Shown here: one piece after another, positions 43,336 through 52,285 of the stretch
Numbering within the stretch: the first letter of the stretch is position 1
Layout of the letters: the number at the start of each line of letters is the position of its first letter
Source of the DNA: Natrarchaeobius halalkaliphilus
GTDB taxonomy: Archaea > Halobacteriota > Halobacteria > Halobacteriales > Natrialbaceae
NCBI RefSeq assembly: GCF_003841485.1
Contig: NZ_REFY01000001.1
Span: 655,124-719,123, forward strand
Length of the DNA: 64,000 nt
Direction: 5' to 3'
The notes under the pieces: generated by a model
The model's database searches: none
What the model was told of the DNA's origin: nothing
Seen by the model: only the letters and a program-made list of their open reading frames with translations
Made by a program: the position numbers and the translations under genes

Positions 43336-43731
43336 CCGACGTCGCTGGAAACGCTTCACTCGAGAGAGCGTTGTGTGACGTTTTCGACAAAGCGCCAGCG
43401 GGACGTGGTGGGCGCGAACGGGCCGTCGAGGGCGGTTCGCCGGGAGGGCGGCCCGTCGGGAGGGTGGCTCGTCGGAAGGGCGACCGATCCGAGAGGGTCA
43501 GGACGGCCCCGCTTCCAAACTGTGCCGTGGTTCCGATCCCGTCGCCGTGCACGCGACGGTGAGGGAGGTGATCGGAACCCATCTCGAGGTAGGTTCCCGG
43601 TATCAATATAAGCGCCGCAAGCTGAAACAGCGGTTTTAGCTACCGGATTTCTCGAGCGAGTGAAACTTTTATTTTTGATCCGGCGACGATACGCCGAAAC
43701 GATTTTGCACGCTCACGCGGTATCCGTCGGT
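43336..43731. other. Gene-free region with G-rich near-tandem repeat
   Basis: No persuasive protein is encoded here. A degenerate tandem of 15-17 nt units with core GTCGGGAGGG/GTCGGAAGGG lies at about 43433-43487. A TATA-like TTTTATTTTT at about 43667-43676 probably serves the next small gene. A GTGGTTCCGATCCCGTCG/GATCGGAACCC inverted word pair also occurs at 43530-43580 and may form a hairpin. Confidence 0.45.
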
Positions 43732-43863
43732 ATGCTCGATTTAATCCCCGACGATCCCGTCATCATCGCGATCGTCTTGATACTGCTCTCGTTGGTGTTC
43801 TTTTCGTACCTGTTGCTCCGGCGAACGATGCTCGAGTTCCGCGACGGAATGCGCGGCCGGTAG
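43732..43863 (+). CDS. 43-residue single-pass membrane protein
   Basis: From the ATG at 43732 the product is MLDLIPDDPVIIAIVLILLSL..., a single transmembrane helix followed by a basic cytoplasmic tail LLRRTMLEFRDGMRGR. I recall a similar small haloarchaeal family (DUF7859-like). The frame extends upstream to 43660 but that part is basic and unlike a protein N-terminus. The function is unknown. Confidence 0.68.
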   Translation: MLDLIPDDPVIIAIVLILLSLVFFSYLLLRRTMLEFRDGMRGR

Positions 43864-44004
43864 TCGATTTTCGCTACGCGAGCACGCGGCCGTTGCCGTA
43901 AGCGACCGTGATATTCTACTCGCGGACGAACGCGCCATCTTCCCGTGAACGAACCGGTCACCATCCACGCCCGTCGAGTGACCACTGCGCTGTGAGGGAC
44001 GGTC

Positions 44005-45027
44005 TCACTCGAACGGAACGGCTTCGACCCGCTCGAGCGCGCGTCGGATATCCTCCCCGGAAACGTTTCGGTGCGTACAGAACCGGATCGCCGTTTCCCC
44101 CACCGTCGTCGCCAGCACTTCGCGGTCGCGGAGTCGCTCGAGAACGACGGACGGTTCGAGTCCCGTCCCGGAAACGTCGACGAGGACGATGTTCGTCTCC
44201 GGGGTCTGAACGTCGAACCCGTCGACGCCGTCCAGCCCGTCCGCGAGTCGCCGGGCGCGTTCGTGATCTCGCTCGAAGTCGGTGACGTTATCGAGGGCGC
44301 GGAGTCCGGGAGCGGCGATCAGCCCGACCTGGCGCATTCCGCCGCCGAACAGTTTCCGGGTTCGGCGCGCCTGTGCGACGAACGGTTCGCTTCCCGCGAG
44401 TATCGATCCGACCGGCGCGCCCAGCCCCTTCGAGAGACAGAACATGACCGAATCGACGTGGGCGGTGATCCCGGTGACGGGGACGTCGAGCGCGACGGCC
44501 GCGTTGAACACCCGCGCCCCGTCGAGGTGGACCGGAACGTCGCGTTCGCGGGCGACGTCGGCCGCCGCCGCGATTTCGGTGGGTGTGATGGCGACACCGC
44601 CCCTGACGTTGTGCGTGTTCTCGAGACAGAGCAATCCCGTCCCTGGTCGGTGTAGATCCTCCTCGACGACGCCGTCCGCGACCTGTTCGGCGGTCGGAAC
44701 CCCGCGGTCGCCGCCGTCGAGCCTTCGAAGCTGGAGGCCCGAGTGCTGGGCCAGTCCGCCGAGTTCGTACCTGACGACGTGGCTCTCGCGCTCTGCGAGC
44801 ACCTCCTGTCCCGGTTCGGTGTGGACGCGTGCGGCGATCTGGTTCCCCATCGTTCCGGTCGGAACGAACATCGCAGCCTCCGTCCCGACCGCTGTGGCCG
44901 CCCGTCGCTCGAGATCGTTCACCGTCGGGTCCTCCCCGTAGACGTCGTCACCGACGTCGGCATCGCGGGCGGCCTCGCGCATCGCCTCGTCGGGTTTCGT
45001 CACCGTATCCGAGCGCAGGTCGATCAT
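44005..45027 (-). CDS. ltaE: Threonine aldolase family PLP enzyme
   Basis: 340 residues. N-terminal IDLRSDTVTKPDEAMR and GDDVYGEDPTVNDLE are hallmarks of low-specificity L-threonine aldolases. MFVPTGTMGNQIA and the LENTHNVRGG stretch form the PLP pocket, and SKGLGAPVGSIL contains the Schiff-base lysine. It cleaves threonine or allo-threonine into glycine and acetaldehyde. It is divergent from a methyltransferase gene. Confidence 0.93.
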   Translation of the reverse strand: MIDLRSDTVTKPDEAMREAARDADVGDDVYGEDPTVNDLERRAATAVGTEAAMFVPTGTMGNQIAARVHTEPGQEVLAERESHVVRYELGGLAQHSGLQLRRLDGGDRGVPTAEQVADGVVEEDLHRPGTGLLCLENTHNVRGGVAITPTEIAAAADVARERDVPVHLDGARVFNAAVALDVPVTGITAHVDSVMFCLSKGLGAPVGSILAGSEPFVAQARRTRKLFGGGMRQVGLIAAPGLRALDNVTDFERDHERARRLADGLDGVDGFDVQTPETNIVLVDVSGTGLEPSVVLERLRDREVLATTVGETAIRFCTHRNVSGEDIRRALERVEAVPFE

Positions 45028-45155
45028 GCTCGACGTAGCGAGGCGAGGCCAAAACGCTCTTCGCTCGAGCCGCCGTGATTACCTTCGCCATGGATATATA
45101 AACTCCCGATACTCATCGCGAACAGCTACTCCCGACGCTCGCCACGAGTCTCGGT

Positions 45156-45851
45156 ATGGTCAACGAGTCACCGTCGTCGACGGCCGACGGCCGAAGTACT
45201 GGGGCGGCCTACCAGAACCATCTCGAGCGGAGCCGAACGGTGTGGAACCGCTGGAGCGACTACTACGCGATGAGCGAGCGGGATCTCGAGCCCATGCGCG
45301 AGGCGGCGATGGACGACCTGGCACTCGAGCGGGGCGATCGCGTCCTGGATATCGGCTGTGGACCGGGCGTCAATCTCGAGCGACTTCGAGACGACGTCGG
45401 TGAAACCGGAACGGTCGTGGCCGTCGATTACAGCCCCGAGATGGTCGCCAAGGCGCGCGATCGGATCGAACGTCACGGCTGGAAGAACGTCGAGGTCCAC
45501 CTGGATGACGCGACGACGATCGACCTCGAGGGCCGCTTCGACGCGGCGATCGCGACGCTCTCGATGAGCGTGATGCCGGACGTTCGCGCCGCGGTCGAGA
45601 ACGTCCACCGGCTGCTCGTTCCGGGGTCCCCGTTCGTCGTGTTCGACATCGGTGGGGTCCCCGAGGGCCCCGCCCGGCTCGCGAACCCGTTTCTCCGCCG
45701 GTTCCTCCGATGGTATGCGAACTGGAACCCCGATGGCGACGTTCCCGGCTCGCTGTCGGCGGTCTTCGAAGAGAGCGAGATCGTCGACACCTACTTGGTC
45801 GGAACCTGCTACACCGTTATCGCTCGAAAGCACTCCCCCGATCGGAGCTAA
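45156..45851 (+). CDS. Class I SAM-dependent methyltransferase
   Basis: 231 residues. SAM motifs: RVLDIGCGPGVNLERL, VVAVDYSPEMVAKARDRI, DDATTIDLEGRFDAAIATLSM and LVPGSPFVVFDIGG. The substrate is unknown. The N-terminal 25 residues are variable and Ser-rich. A TGGATATATAAAC TATA-like sequence (about 45091-45103) lies about 55 nt upstream, so a short leader is expected. It is convergent with the HTH regulator gene. Confidence 0.88.
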   Translation: MVNESPSSTADGRSTGAAYQNHLERSRTVWNRWSDYYAMSERDLEPMREAAMDDLALERGDRVLDIGCGPGVNLERLRDDVGETGTVVAVDYSPEMVAKARDRIERHGWKNVEVHLDDATTIDLEGRFDAAIATLSMSVMPDVRAAVENVHRLLVPGSPFVVFDIGGVPEGPARLANPFLRRFLRWYANWNPDGDVPGSLSAVFEESEIVDTYLVGTCYTVIARKHSPDRS

Positions 45852-45897
45852 CTGTCCGTCCAGGACTTCTGTATCCACCGCCGGACGCGCCCTCGAG

Positions 45898-46545
45898 TCA
45901 CAGCTGCGTATCGAGCGTCCGCCCGACGACGGCGGCCTCGCCTCGCCGGATCAGCTCGGATGCCGTCGAGACCGCACAGTCGAGTTCCGTCGCGACCGCT
46001 TCGATTCCGTTCCGTCGCGGAATCTCGTAGAAGCCGACGTTCCGGGCGACCTCGAGCGCTTCGAGCTGTCGGTCGGAGACGGGCGAGTCGGTGACGGTCA
46101 CGGAGTCGCTCACCCACAGAACGTCGGCCGTGACGCCTGCGGATAGCTCCTCGAGAACGGTCGTCAGGTCCGTCGGGTGGCCGACGATCGTCAGCCGGAT
46201 CGTTCGATCCGCGCGGATCTCGATCGGCGGCACGACGACGACCGTCTCCTGTGCGAGCGCGGTGAGCATCGACAGCCCCTCGGCCTCGAGATCCCGGCGG
46301 AGGTACAGAAAAAAGCCGTCGTCTGCGGGCGTCACGTCGTACTCGTGGACGCCGTCGAGTCCCTCCAGCGCCGGTTCGTAGGCGCGGGCCTCGCCGGTGA
46401 CGAACGAGGTGATCGTCTCGACGCCGTCGACCGCCTGTCCGCCGAGGATGACCTCTCGCTCGAGATCGGACGAGTCACAGATCGCGGCGTGAATCGGAGA
46501 GAGCGTCTCCGCGTCGTGTGCCAGCGAGACGTGCATCGATTTCAT
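45898..46545 (-). CDS. Bacterio-opsin-activator-type HTH regulator
   Basis: 215 residues from the ATG at 46545; an ATG at 46536 (MHVSLAH) is also possible. The N-terminal two-thirds forms a sensor-like alpha/beta region found in haloarchaeal Bat-type proteins. The C-terminal 55 residues are the HTH_10 domain: VSDRQLEALEVARNVGFYEIPRRNGIEAVATELDCAVSTASELIRRGEAAV. This family activates or represses specific target genes. The promoter on the minus strand has TTTTATATGAG about 25 nt from the ATG, so the message is probably leaderless. Targets are not identifiable; the flanking genes are candidates. Confidence 0.88.
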   Translation of the reverse strand: MKSMHVSLAHDAETLSPIHAAICDSSDLEREVILGGQAVDGVETITSFVTGEARAYEPALEGLDGVHEYDVTPADDGFFLYLRRDLEAEGLSMLTALAQETVVVVPPIEIRADRTIRLTIVGHPTDLTTVLEELSAGVTADVLWVSDSVTVTDSPVSDRQLEALEVARNVGFYEIPRRNGIEAVATELDCAVSTASELIRRGEAAVVGRTLDTQL

Positions 46546-46629
46546 CGTCGATAGCACGGAGTCGACTCATATAAAACACCGATATGCTTCGCGAGCATTC
46601 CGATCCCTTTTCGACCCCTTCCATCGAAT

Positions 46630-47619
46630 ATGGTCGACCAACGAACCGACCGAGCGCATTCCAGATCCGACCCGACCGACCCCCGGCTCTCCCGCCGGTG
46701 TCGATACGGACTCCTCGCGGGGGCCGCCCTGCTCGGCGGCGCGGTTCTCTGGCACCGCGTTCGGGGACGAATTGCGGACCTGACGGGGGATGGGAACGAC
46801 GTCATCACCGAGCGCCACGCGGGCGCGTTCGTCGTTCGGCGGCGCCTCGACCCCGACCGAATCGAGGCGGTTCTCGAGCGGGTGGACCGACGCTGCGCGG
46901 ACGGCGACCCGGACTGGCTGCTCGGCGTCGACGGCGCGAGCACGGCGTCGCTCTTTCTCGATCGGTCGTCCGACGAGCCTGAACTCCGCTGGTACGTCGA
47001 AGTTCCGCGGAACGAACTCGAGCGGCGGGACGATCCGGCGACGACGATCGCCGAGCGGTTTCCCGTCAGTCACGACGCGGTCGTCCCCGGCGACGATTCG
47101 GTGGACGGGGAGCTCCTCGTCCACGCCGTCCACCCGCGACGACCGCGAACGCTCGAGGCGGCCGAAGCGGGCCTGCTCGGTCGGGACGAACTCGCCTCGG
47201 ACCGGACGGTCGACGTCGAACTGGTCCGGATGGATCTCGAGTCCGGCCTCCCGGAACGACTGGCGGACTGGCTGGCGGGGGTTTCACGGCGGGTGATCGA
47301 CGGCGAGTTGAGCCTCGGTCCGATCGAAACCTGGAGCGAGGAGATGCTCGAGGCGGAGGCGATGTACACCGAATCGGTGGTTCTCGAGCGACGGGCGGGC
47401 GGCTACTCGCTCGTCCAGTACATGGAAACGGCTGAGATGGCGGCGGTCTACGAGGCGTACTACGATACCTGGAACCCCGTCGCTCGGGCCGCCGAACTCG
47501 TCCTCGGGCGCGTTCTCGAGAATCCGGACGACGTTCTCACGTATCCCATCGAAAGCGGGACCGAACCGCTCGCACACGCGATCGATCCGGACCGGTTTCG
47601 ACATCCATCGGAGTGTTGA
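46630..47619 (+). CDS. Conserved haloarchaeal protein with membrane anchor and DUF6176-like C-terminus
   Basis: 329 residues. A single hydrophobic segment near residues 27-45 anchors the protein; the rest is soluble and acidic. The C-terminal 90 residues (MYTESVVLERRAGGYSLVQYMETAEMAAVYEAYYDTW) resemble DUF6176, a small family predicted to have a dimeric alpha/beta fold. The middle region is specific to halophiles as far as I know. The function is unknown. It is divergent from the regulator gene and shares an 80-nt intergenic space with it. Confidence 0.68.
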   Translation: MVDQRTDRAHSRSDPTDPRLSRRCRYGLLAGAALLGGAVLWHRVRGRIADLTGDGNDVITERHAGAFVVRRRLDPDRIEAVLERVDRRCADGDPDWLLGVDGASTASLFLDRSSDEPELRWYVEVPRNELERRDDPATTIAERFPVSHDAVVPGDDSVDGELLVHAVHPRRPRTLEAAEAGLLGRDELASDRTVDVELVRMDLESGLPERLADWLAGVSRRVIDGELSLGPIETWSEEMLEAEAMYTESVVLERRAGGYSLVQYMETAEMAAVYEAYYDTWNPVARAAELVLGRVLENPDDVLTYPIESGTEPLAHAIDPDRFRHPSEC

Positions 47620-47903
47620 GTACACTCCTAATTTCTGCGTCGGTGACTCTCCGTTCCACCCTTTCTCGGTTTCGCCCCTTGTCCACGCGAACCGATCGGT
47701 TCCACTTTCCCATTACTTCGGAAATCAAAGTATTGGAGATACATGCTTTCCAAGGCTAATAAGGTCGGTCTAGCTAATAGTGGTGATTCGAGAGGACGAC
47801 TGACTCGAGCCGAGAGCACGACTCGACCCCTGGATTTTTGCCCACCTCGGTTCTCTACGGTCGTATGAACGGACGCGCGGAGCTCGAGCGGACAGGGGTG
47901 TAG
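47620..47903. other. 284-nt gap with an AT-rich part
   Basis: No protein gene stands out. A possible 12-codon open frame (47865-47903, MNGRAELERTGV) ends directly before the next ATG and may be a leader or chance. The stretch around 47710-47780 is AT-richer and contains GGCTAATAAGG, a weak TATA-like site. Confidence 0.4.
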
Positions 47904-48152
47904 ATGGTCGACGACGATCCACCGCCGTCCGAGACCGATCGATCGGCTACAACTCCGCTCGGTCACCACGTCGTTTCGGTGTTGCGCCTCGCGGCCATCT
48001 CGCTCGTCGTCGTCGGCTTCAGCGGGTGGGTGATCGACCACGGCGGCGAAATCGCCCTCGAGTCGCCGTTTACGATCGCCTTCGGCGTCGGCGTCGCCTG
48101 CGCGTTCGCGTCGATCTATCTGGGGATTTTTCTGGCCGACGGTGGCGACTGA
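47904..48152 (+). CDS. 82-residue two-helix membrane protein
   Basis: Two transmembrane helices (about residues 26-44 and 56-76) separated by a short acidic loop HGGEIALESPF. The N-terminus is acidic and disordered. I know no domain name, but the codon use and acidity agree with a real haloarchaeal gene. It starts just after the preceding tiny frame. The function is unknown. Confidence 0.6.
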   Translation: MVDDDPPPSETDRSATTPLGHHVVSVLRLAAISLVVVGFSGWVIDHGGEIALESPFTIAFGVGVACAFASIYLGIFLADGGD

Positions 48153-48607
48153 CGGCGGGTCCTCTGGCCGTGATCGGCGCTCGAGTAGTTACTCGAGCCA
48201 CTTATTTCACAGAACACTAATGATTATATTATATCTCGTGACAAGCAGTAGATGGAGGCCACGCGCTCCAACGTGGACGCGAGGGCATACGTACGAAATG
48301 CCCCGGGTGCTAGAACACCCGAGACGTGTGGCTTCCAAGCGACCCTGCTTGGTGCCATGATTCCATTCCCACTACCGAGACAAAAAGGTCTCGCACGACA
48401 GCCCAGTACTGCGTTCGAACAGCGGACAGTCTACGACAGTCGTTGTCGCCACCCGCACACCTGTCGCCAACACTCGCGCCACAAACGCTTTCGTCGACGT
48501 AATTCGAGACGGTGGGACTCGAGACGGTGGAATCTGCGTCGCCGAGATCTGCGTCACCGGCCGCACGGATACCGGCCGCGGAGACATCGGCTCGAGGGGC
48601 GATTTCG
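48153..48607. other. Gene-free region holding the second structured repeat
   Basis: 455 nt that contain no convincing gene. It carries the GGGTGCTAG hairpin copy 2 at 48302-48352 and AT-rich DNA at 48190-48245. Open frames are Arg/Ser/His-rich and unlike halophilic proteins, which argues for noncoding or remnant DNA. Confidence 0.5.
48302..48352 (+). repeat. Structured repeat, copy 2 (GGGTGCTAG hairpin)
   Basis: It opens CCCGGGTGCTAGAACACCCG. The first stem is CGGGTG/CACCCG (48304-48309 with 48316-48321). A second stem CCAAGC/GCTTGG (48335-48340 with 48347-48352) follows. The first 34 nt match copy 1 at 32444-32475 with two small indels and substitutions. The second stem is in the same place as in copy 1 but with different bases. 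Confidence 0.6.
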
Positions 48608-48868
48608 ATGAGTTCCGAACGGGAGACCGCCGACGCCTCGAGTGACGACACCGCTTCCGGACTCGTCTGCGGGCGCTGTGACGACCCGATCCGTCGGGAT
48701 CGGGTGATCCGCCTCTCGACCGAGCCGTGTCCGGAACTGGCCGAGCGGTACGAACCGGTCGCAAAACCCTACTGTTCCGACTGTATCGCCGCCATCGGCA
48801 TGCTCGCTTTCGCGACCCATCCACGGTCGCGCTGTCCGACATCCCGCGTTGCTCGAGACGGGCGGTAG
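48608..48868 (+). CDS. Small zinc-finger protein
   Basis: 86 residues from the ATG at 48608. The CGRCDDPI and YCSDCI cysteine pairs, about 35 residues apart, suggest one zinc site. The segment between them (RDRVIRLSTEPCPELAERYEPVAKPY) is typical of small haloarchaeal zinc-ribbon proteins. The C-terminal 20 residues are basic. No known family name. It lies in an AT-richer segment that may be acquired. Confidence 0.65.
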   Translation: MSSERETADASSDDTASGLVCGRCDDPIRRDRVIRLSTEPCPELAERYEPVAKPYCSDCIAAIGMLAFATHPRSRCPTSRVARDGR

Positions 48869-49094
48869 TGAGACTCGGAGAGTTCTGTTCAACGTGTTGT
48901 GACAGAACGTACACTGAATGTCGGTTGGTACAGGAGATGCACGTACCGCTCATACCAATCAATAATCGATATTTAACAGGAACAGCGTGCAAGATACAGA
49001 GGATGGATGCAGCAAAATGATGTCCTTTCTTCCAAATTGCGGCATCAAGTCAGTCGTTAGTTGATCTGTGACGCAATCAGCACAACTTCTGTGA

Positions 49095-49457
49095 TTATTC
49101 TTTGACGTACTCCCATGCCTTGTCGAGATCCTCTTCGTCGAAAAATTCGATGTCAGTGTCTGTAACCAGATCACTGGCCTCTGTTCCCCACTTCATAACA
49201 CTGTCGTCGCCGACGACTGCGTAACATTCCATGTCCTCTCCATGTCGGAGGTAGAAACCGAGATCTTCCTCGTATGCGTCGAACTCAGCATACGATTCGG
49301 AAACACCGGAGAGGTCGATCAGTAACTTCGCTGATCCGTGTTCTTCGATTGCATCTTTGACCTCAGCCAGTATCTCCTCGTATTCCTCCTCACTCAGTTT
49401 ATCGTTGACCTCGTAGCCGATCCTGTTGCCTTCACTCCGTGGAAGCTTTTCGACCAT
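49095..49457 (-). CDS. SpoIIAA-like STAS/SEC14 domain protein (DUF3478)
   Basis: 120 residues. The fold pattern NDKLSEEEYEEILAEVKDAIEEHGSAKLLIDLSGV and the central ECYAVVGDDSVMKWGTEASDL correspond to the SpoIIAA-like STAS domain family. The conserved phosphorylatable serine of bacterial anti-sigma antagonists is not obvious. It probably binds a small lipophilic ligand or acts as a scaffold. It is the most AT-rich gene in this section and may have been acquired horizontally. Confidence 0.85.
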   Translation of the reverse strand: MVEKLPRSEGNRIGYEVNDKLSEEEYEEILAEVKDAIEEHGSAKLLIDLSGVSESYAEFDAYEEDLGFYLRHGEDMECYAVVGDDSVMKWGTEASDLVTDTDIEFFDEEDLDKAWEYVKE

Positions 49458-49827
49458 ATTTTACCGTGTCTACTCCTGTGGATAGATTTGCTGCCTGCAA
49501 TGCTAACCACTGGATGAATCGTAGGAGCGAAATCGAACGGAGATATGGAGATGTTTCTTCAATCACCCGTACTCGTAAACGGCTTCCCGTACCTGAGCGA
49601 TCAATTCTTTCGCAGACGAAGCCGAATCTCGCGCGACATGCGCTGTGAGTTACAGAACAAGCTGTTTGAACTACTCGGTTTCTGTCAAAAACGCTGTGAC
49701 ACACTCAGAGCATTAGTGCAGCACGACGCCCTCGTTTGTTACACGCCGATGGTAGTGTACCATTGGCTAGGTGGGGTCATAGTCAGACCACAGAAAATAT
49801 TTGTGTATTGACTTATTCAGGTCTGAT
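49458..49827. other. AT-rich gap, no gene recognised
   Basis: 370 nt of AT-richer DNA. Open frames present do not have acidic, halophile-like composition. No repeat or RNA structure was evident. It likely holds the promoter of the downstream lipoprotein gene (TATA-like AAAATATTTGTG at about 49794-49805). Confidence 0.45.
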
Positions 49828-50235
49828 ATGAACCGCCGCGCGTTTCTCGGTATGATTGGTAGTGTCTCTACTGGTCTTGCTGGCTGTCTCGCCCTTCTGG
49901 ATGTCGAAGGTGACGAGCCCAACTACATCAGTATCAGCAATCGGTACACAGATCCAGTTACGATCGACGTAACGATCACTAACGTCGATACCGGAAAAAC
50001 CGTCTACGACGAGGTGTTGGGGCTCGATGGCTTTGCTGGCGCAGACGTTGACGGAGCGGCACCGAGGAAACGACCCGATCTCGGTATCGGGGAGGGGTTC
50101 GAGGCTACCGTAACCGCTGCCACGGATCAAGACAGTGACGAACTCACCGAGGACGTTGGCCCAAGTGGTGGTTCCTCGATCAACGTTTTGCACAACTCCA
50201 ACGCCGAACTCAGCATCTCGAGAGACGTTGTCTAA
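49828..50235 (+). CDS. Tat lipoprotein of unknown function
   Basis: 135 residues from the ATG at 49828. The twin-arginine signal (MNRRAFLG) and the lipobox ending TGLAGC indicate Tat export and lipid anchoring. The mature domain has an immunoglobulin-like beta pattern (YISISNRYTDPVTIDVTITNVDTGKTVYDE) typical of haloarchaeal surface lipoproteins. No ligand-binding residues can be named. The gene follows an AT-rich space and is the last gene before the histidine kinase. Confidence 0.75.
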   Translation: MNRRAFLGMIGSVSTGLAGCLALLDVEGDEPNYISISNRYTDPVTIDVTITNVDTGKTVYDEVLGLDGFAGADVDGAAPRKRPDLGIGEGFEATVTAATDQDSDELTEDVGPSGGSSINVLHNSNAELSISRDVV

Positions 50236-50590
50236 TTACCCGACTATTCGAGTTTTGGCTACCGATTCGAACGCACTCACTGACGACATAGTTGGGTTTT
50301 GGTTTCCCCTGGGGGTAAGCCTAACCACGTACCACATTCGCGCCCTGTATGCAGCAGAGGCTACGAATACCATTCGTCTCTGGTAGGGGCCATCGACCAG
50401 CAAGCGGCGAAAATGTGCTTCACGCAGAGACACAGCCGAACAATCGACTACGCAACTCGAGAGACTGCGCTGAGACTCGAGCCCCAGCCTCGAGATGCCG
50501 TCACTGTTTCGTGGTTTCTTTTCGTTTCGTCGTCAACTTCGCCACAAGACGGATGTGGTTCGCTTTCGAACCATCGGCCCTATCGATGCA
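50236..50590. other. 355-nt gap upstream of the histidine kinase
   Basis: The gap holds no credible gene. The reading frame of the kinase is open here but the composition is Ser/Phe/Arg-rich and does not resemble a protein. No repeat was noticed. Confidence 0.45.
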
Positions 50591-52246
50591 ATGAGTGAGC
50601 AGTTGTTCGCAGTCGACAGTACCCGGCTCTGGTACGTACTCGTCTTCGGCGTCTCGGCGCTGGTCTGCTTCGTCGGTCTTCGACGGACGGCGTACATCGA
50701 ACACGACGAGACTCGACGGGGGCTCTACTGGCTGTTGCTCACGAGCGGCGTCTGGGCGACTATTCACGTCGGCTACCTCACTGCGTCGACGCCGCGCCTG
50801 CAGTACGCGCTGTTCGTGGGCGGATTGGTCGTCGGTCTCGCCGCCATCGGTCCGTGGCTGTACTTTTGTTCGGCCTACACGGGGCGATTGCTCCACCGCG
50901 ACGAGACCATCCGGCGACTCGCGGTCGCCCTCTTCGTCCTCATCGTGACGGTAAAGCTCACCAACCCGATTCACGGTCGATATTTCTCGACCGAACCGGC
51001 GACGATTCCGTTCGCCCACCTCCAGATTCACCACGAGCCGCTCCACTGGATCGTGATGGGACTCGCCTACGCCCTCTCGTTCGTCGGGTTCTTCATGCTG
51101 TTCGAACTGTTCGTCCGGGTCAACTCCGATACCCGACCGCTTTTCGTCCTCGTCGGGTTGACCGGGCTTCCGGTGGTGCTCGACCTCCTCGGTGGCACGT
51201 CGACGATCCTCCTCGACATCACGTACTCCTCGATCGGCGTGGCCGCCTTCTCGACCGGCGTTCTCTTCGTCTACCTCGAGCGATTCCAACTCGTCAGAAC
51301 CACCGGGGACGCCGACGATCCGGTTATCGTCCTCGACGACAGAGATCGCCTTCGCGATTACAACCAGCGAGCGGCGGCCCTCTTTCCGTCGCTGACCGAC
51401 GGCGTTGGCCGTCCGCTCGAAGCGCTCGTCCCCCCCGTCGAGTCGGCGCTCGATTCGTCAGATCCACTGCTCGAGATCGACGTGGACGCGAGCACCCGGT
51501 ACTACTCCGTCTCGTCGAATCCGTTCTCGCTGGATCGGGCGCGTCTCGGACGAACTATCACGCTCACCGACGTGACCCGGCGCGAACGGTACCGGCGGAC
51601 GCTCGAGCACCAGAACGACCGGTTAGAACGGTTCGCGAGCATCGTCTCACACGACCTCCGAAATCCGCTGACGGTCGCACGGGGGCGGACGGTGCTGGCC
51701 ATCGAGGAGGACGACACCGACCACCTGGAGCCGGTCGTCGAGGCCCACGAGCGGATGGAAACGCTCATCGACGACCTCCTCACGCTCGCTCGAGAGGGAA
51801 CATCGATCGACGAGGTCGAGCGCGTCGATCCGGTGATGATCGCACGCCAGTCGTGGGAGATGATCGAGTCGGAGGGGGCGACGCTCGTCATCGAGGGCGA
51901 CTCGGAGCGCCCCCTCGAGGCGGATTCCGATCGGCTGCAACAGCTCTTCGAGAACCTCTTTCGGAACGCCATCGAACACGGCGGTCGCGACGTGACGATC
52001 ACCGTCGGGTCGCTTTCCGACGCGCCCGGCTTTTACCTCGAGGACGACGGGCCGGGGATCCCGCCAGACGAGCACCAGGCCGTCCTCGACCCGGGATACA
52101 CGACCACGTCGGACGGGACCGGATTCGGGCTCTCGATCGTCACGGATATCGTCGACGGACACGGCTGGCAGCTTCGGCTGAGTGAGGGTGAGGCGGGCGG
52201 TGCTCGGTTCGACGTGCTCACTGACGAACCGATTCGCGATTCGTGA
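50591..52246 (+). CDS. Membrane histidine kinase with 7-TM sensor
   Basis: 551 residues from the ATG at 50591. The N-terminal 220 residues contain seven hydrophobic segments, as in the 7TM histidine-kinase sensor family. A PAS-like region follows (about 235-340: DPVIVLDDRDRLRDYNQRAAALFPS). The HisKA box is VSHDLRNPL with the phospho-acceptor His354. The ATPase domain has the N box NLFRNAIEHG, the G1 box DDGPGIPPD and the G2 box GTGFGLSIVTDI. It is an orphan kinase: no response-regulator gene is adjacent. The signal is unknown. Confidence 0.93.
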   Translation: MSEQLFAVDSTRLWYVLVFGVSALVCFVGLRRTAYIEHDETRRGLYWLLLTSGVWATIHVGYLTASTPRLQYALFVGGLVVGLAAIGPWLYFCSAYTGRLLHRDETIRRLAVALFVLIVTVKLTNPIHGRYFSTEPATIPFAHLQIHHEPLHWIVMGLAYALSFVGFFMLFELFVRVNSDTRPLFVLVGLTGLPVVLDLLGGTSTILLDITYSSIGVAAFSTGVLFVYLERFQLVRTTGDADDPVIVLDDRDRLRDYNQRAAALFPSLTDGVGRPLEALVPPVESALDSSDPLLEIDVDASTRYYSVSSNPFSLDRARLGRTITLTDVTRRERYRRTLEHQNDRLERFASIVSHDLRNPLTVARGRTVLAIEEDDTDHLEPVVEAHERMETLIDDLLTLAREGTSIDEVERVDPVMIARQSWEMIESEGATLVIEGDSERPLEADSDRLQQLFENLFRNAIEHGGRDVTITVGSLSDAPGFYLEDDGPGIPPDEHQAVLDPGYTTTSDGTGFGLSIVTDIVDGHGWQLRLSEGEAGGARFDVLTDEPIRDS

Positions 52247-52285
52247 AAACACGTCCGCTCTCCTGCGAACGCCTCGGTGACCGGA

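Noticed and set aside
48252..48611. A 119-codon plus-strand frame over the structured repeat, and its antisense partner
   Set aside because: Arg/His/Pro-rich, and it spans hairpins. It contains no recognised motif.
49545..49811. An 88-codon plus-strand frame in the AT-rich gap
   Set aside because: Its composition is rich in Cys, Phe and Arg, and it has no acidic bias or domain. The only support is length.
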